Source: Rufibacter latericius | GTDB lineage: Bacteria > Bacteroidota > Bacteroidia > Cytophagales > Hymenobacteraceae | Assembly (NCBI RefSeq): GCF_003721515.1 | Contig: NZ_RJJD01000015.1 | Coordinates: forward strand, 224,258 to 288,257 | DNA length: 64,000 bases | Direction: 5' to 3' | In this document: positions 62,154 through 64,000 of the stretch, piece by piece | Layout of the letters: the number at the start of each line of letters is the position of its first letter | Position numbering within the stretch: position 1 is the stretch's first letter | Made by a program: the position numbers and the translations under genes | Notes under the pieces: generated by a model | What the model saw: the letters and a program-made list of their open reading frames with translations, nothing else | Databases searched by the model: none | What the model was told of the DNA's origin: nothing

Positions 62154-63875
62154 ATGAAACAAGAACTCAGCCCCTCCAAAACACCTCTTAATGGGTTAAA
62201 TCAACTCAGAATTACGCCACTCACCAAGACCTTTTTCTTCCTGGCAGTAGTATGGGTTGTTATCTTTTTCGGTAACACATCAACTCAAGCACAGGACAAA
62301 ACCACCGAGGTAGACAAGATTCTAAACTGGGCCACGAAGGAAACCCCTGGCTGTACGTGCGCTGTCTCGCAGAACGGAAAGGTGGTCGTGAACCGGGCGT
62401 ATGGCTCTGCCGACCTGGAGCGTGAAGTCCCGCTAAACCCGAAGTCAGTTTTTGATATCGGGTCGGTGCGGAAGCAGTTTATTGCTGCGGCTACCCTCCT
62501 GCTTGTGGAAGAGAAACGCCTTTCTCTTTCCGAGGACATTCACAAGTACCTCCCTGAACTACCTGCTTACGGTCACAAGATTACGTTAGACCACTTACTC
62601 AACCACACCAGCGGCATACGGGATTGGACCGGCTTGATGCCATTGGCAAACGGCAACCCTGATGCCTTGACCCTTATTTTGCGTCAACGCGGCCTCAATT
62701 TTAAACCCGGTGAGGAATTCTCGTATTCCAACAGCGGCTATGTACTGTTGGTTGAGATTGTAACCCGCACCACCGGAATGCCCTTTGCTGAGTTTGCGCG
62801 CCAGCGCCTGTTTGAGCCCCTCGGCATGAAGTCCACCGCCTACGTTTCCGACATGACAGCCACGATCAAGAACCGGGCTCTTGGTTATGAGAAGACGAAG
62901 GACGGCTGGAAACTGGACATGTATTTAGGCAATGACCGGGGCGCCGGAGCCATTCTCAGCACGGCAAGTGACCTTGTACTCTGGAACGATGCCCTTACGA
63001 GCAATCGCCTGGGTACGTTTGTGAGTTCTATGCTTCAGGAACCGGCTAAGCTGAACAACGGCAGAAAACTGGGCTATGCCCGTGGTCTGTTTCTAGAGAC
63101 TTACCGGGGTGTCAAAGAAGTGTGGCATTCTGGTGGTGCGGCCGGCTATCATACCTGGCTGGGCCGCTTTCCGGAGCAGGGCATCTCCATTGCTGTTCTG
63201 TGCAATTCAGACGCAATGTCCGCCACGGCGGTCGCAGAACGCATAGCTGACCAGTTTGTGACGTACTCAGATTCTCAAAAGGCCGTAGCTAAAACGCCAC
63301 CCGCCCTCACTGGCGCAGCCCTGGAAGAAGCGAAGAGCAACACCGGTCTGTTTGTAAACGAAAAGACCGGTGAGATGCTACGCTTGGCCGTGGACCGTGA
63401 CAGGTTCCGCATCGCCGGAGGTCCCGGTCTTGCGCAGGTGACCCCAGGTACTTTCCGCCGTTTTGGGGCCTCTGTTCAGTACATGTCACAAGACGAATTT
63501 GAACTGCATTTCCAGTCACCAGACCAGTTTGAACTGATTACGATGGAAGGTCAAAAATCCCGCTATCGGCGGGTCCAGCCTTATACCCCCAACGCCGCCG
63601 ACTTGCAGGCTTTTACCGGTCGTTACACCAGCAACGAGCTTGGGGCGTTTTTCGACCTGTTTTCCGAAAAAGACAACTTAAAGGGCCGCGCCAATGATGC
63701 ACCGGGCGTAGGGTTTGACCTCAAGCCGGTAACGAAAGACACCTTCCAGTTAGGCGGAGTAACCGTGCGTTTTGTGCGGGATAAAGCCGGAAGGGTAACA
63801 GCCCTGGACTACAGCAATCCCCTAATCCGCAACATCAGATTCACACGGCAGAATGACCTTACCAGCCGCCGCTAA
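62154..63875 (+). CDS. Exported serine hydrolase, class C beta-lactamase/PBP-like
   Basis: 573 aa. A long N-terminal tail leads to a signal/anchor helix (about 24-43, TFFFLAVVWVVIFFGNTSTQ). The beta-lactamase-related domain (about 50-380) has FDIGSVRKQF with the SxxK nucleophile motif, FSYSNSGY with YxN, and WHSGGAAGYHTWLGRFP with HxG in place of KTG. A C-terminal lipocalin-like beta domain (about 470-570) follows. The family includes esterases, D-aminopeptidases and PBP4*-type enzymes; true beta-lactamase activity is unlikely to be the main role. An operator-like palindrome lies upstream, and the last third carries an in-frame palindrome copy (63645-63683). Confidence 0.88.
   Translation: MKQELSPSKTPLNGLNQLRITPLTKTFFFLAVVWVVIFFGNTSTQAQDKTTEVDKILNWATKETPGCTCAVSQNGKVVVNRAYGSADLEREVPLNPKSVFDIGSVRKQFIAAATLLLVEEKRLSLSEDIHKYLPELPAYGHKITLDHLLNHTSGIRDWTGLMPLANGNPDALTLILRQRGLNFKPGEEFSYSNSGYVLLVEIVTRTTGMPFAEFARQRLFEPLGMKSTAYVSDMTATIKNRALGYEKTKDGWKLDMYLGNDRGAGAILSTASDLVLWNDALTSNRLGTFVSSMLQEPAKLNNGRKLGYARGLFLETYRGVKEVWHSGGAAGYHTWLGRFPEQGISIAVLCNSDAMSATAVAERIADQFVTYSDSQKAVAKTPPALTGAALEEAKSNTGLFVNEKTGEMLRLAVDRDRFRIAGGPGLAQVTPGTFRRFGASVQYMSQDEFELHFQSPDQFELITMEGQKSRYRRVQPYTPNAADLQAFTGRYTSNELGAFFDLFSEKDNLKGRANDAPGVGFDLKPVTKDTFQLGGVTVRFVRDKAGRVTALDYSNPLIRNIRFTRQNDLTSRR
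63645..63683. repeat. In-frame palindrome-like copy inside the serine hydrolase gene
   Basis: GCGTTTTTCGACCTGTTTTC, then CGAAAAAGACAACTTAAAG, encoding AFFDLFSEKDNLK. The left arm and centre match the intergenic family closely. Confidence 0.45.
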
Positions 63876-63909
63876 CCAACGGAAAATTGATGAGACTAGG
63901 GCAGTTCTG

Positions 63910-63944
63910 ATTTAGGTCTGTTTTCTGAAAAACAGACCCAAAAG
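63910..63944. repeat. Near-perfect palindrome copy after the serine hydrolase gene
   Basis: TTTAGGTCTGTTTT, three bases CTG, and AAAAACAGACCCAAA form an almost perfect palindrome 34 bp after the stop codon, well placed to end or protect the transcript. Confidence 0.75.
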
Positions 63945-64000
63945 GGTACATTGAACTTGAAGAAATGAACTCTTAATTGCAGTTCATAGAAGCCATCTTC

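Overview
This 64-kb window is chromosomal DNA of a Bacteroidota bacterium. It most resembles the Cytophagales family Hymenobacteraceae (Rufibacter/Pontibacter-like), though the genus is my inference. Supporting signs are type IX secretion (T9SS) sorting domains of type A and type B, two PorP/SprF-family outer-membrane proteins, DUF families typical of the phylum (DUF4271, DUF4175, BatA), TAnnTTTG-type -7 promoter boxes and weak or absent Shine-Dalgarno sequences. I see no rRNA, tRNA, CRISPR array, transposase, integrase or phage gene.

Layout. 0-6.1 kb: housekeeping cell-envelope genes (DUF4271 membrane protein, WecA/MraY-like transferase, lipB, a YraN-type nuclease-fold protein, a MORN-like exported protein, an RlpA/SPOR protein). 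6.5-9.1 kb: a DUF72 protein and an exported TPR/metallopeptidase-like protein. 9.4-18.3 kb: one long minus-strand block encoding an HlyD-type adaptor, a TolC-type channel, an ABC ATPase, two MacB/FtsX-type permeases, an NtrC-type sigma-54 activator and its histidine kinase. 18.6-24.8 kb: a TrmH-family methyltransferase and a three-gene BatA/DUF4175 envelope cluster. 25-27.5 kb: a T9SS type A secreted repeat protein. 27.8-45.4 kb: two modules that each pair a giant type B adhesin (1,979 and 2,213 aa from the chosen starts) with a PorP/SprF protein; the first also carries an OmpA/TPR/PD40 protein. 46-58.2 kb: amino-acid and peptide hydrolases (gamma-glutamyltransferase, exported threonine-aldolase-like enzyme, acylase, M20 and M14 peptidases) and a RCK-gated ion channel. 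58.5-63.9 kb: small membrane proteins, a winged-helix regulator and a serine hydrolase.

Three regulatory layers can be read from the DNA. (1) The exporter operon is preceded by a near-consensus sigma-54 -24/-12 box and, about 54 bp upstream, a perfect palindrome TGTCCAGTTCTGGACA plus a degenerate tandem copy. Because the sigma-54 activator and its kinase are the last genes of the same block, this looks like a self-contained envelope-stress exporter circuit. (2) A palindrome ACTTTG-N5-CAAAGT followed by ACTTT occurs three times, in front of the winged-helix regulator operon, a 111-aa membrane protein and the serine hydrolase, which suggests a small local regulon. (3) About 20 copies of a degenerate palindromic element of about 38 bp (left arm like CGTTTTNGGCCTGTTTTC, right arm its complement) lie between genes and, notably, also inside several coding sequences, where the centre always falls in the same reading frame (FSEK-like). 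This dispersed element is the best candidate for something undescribed here.
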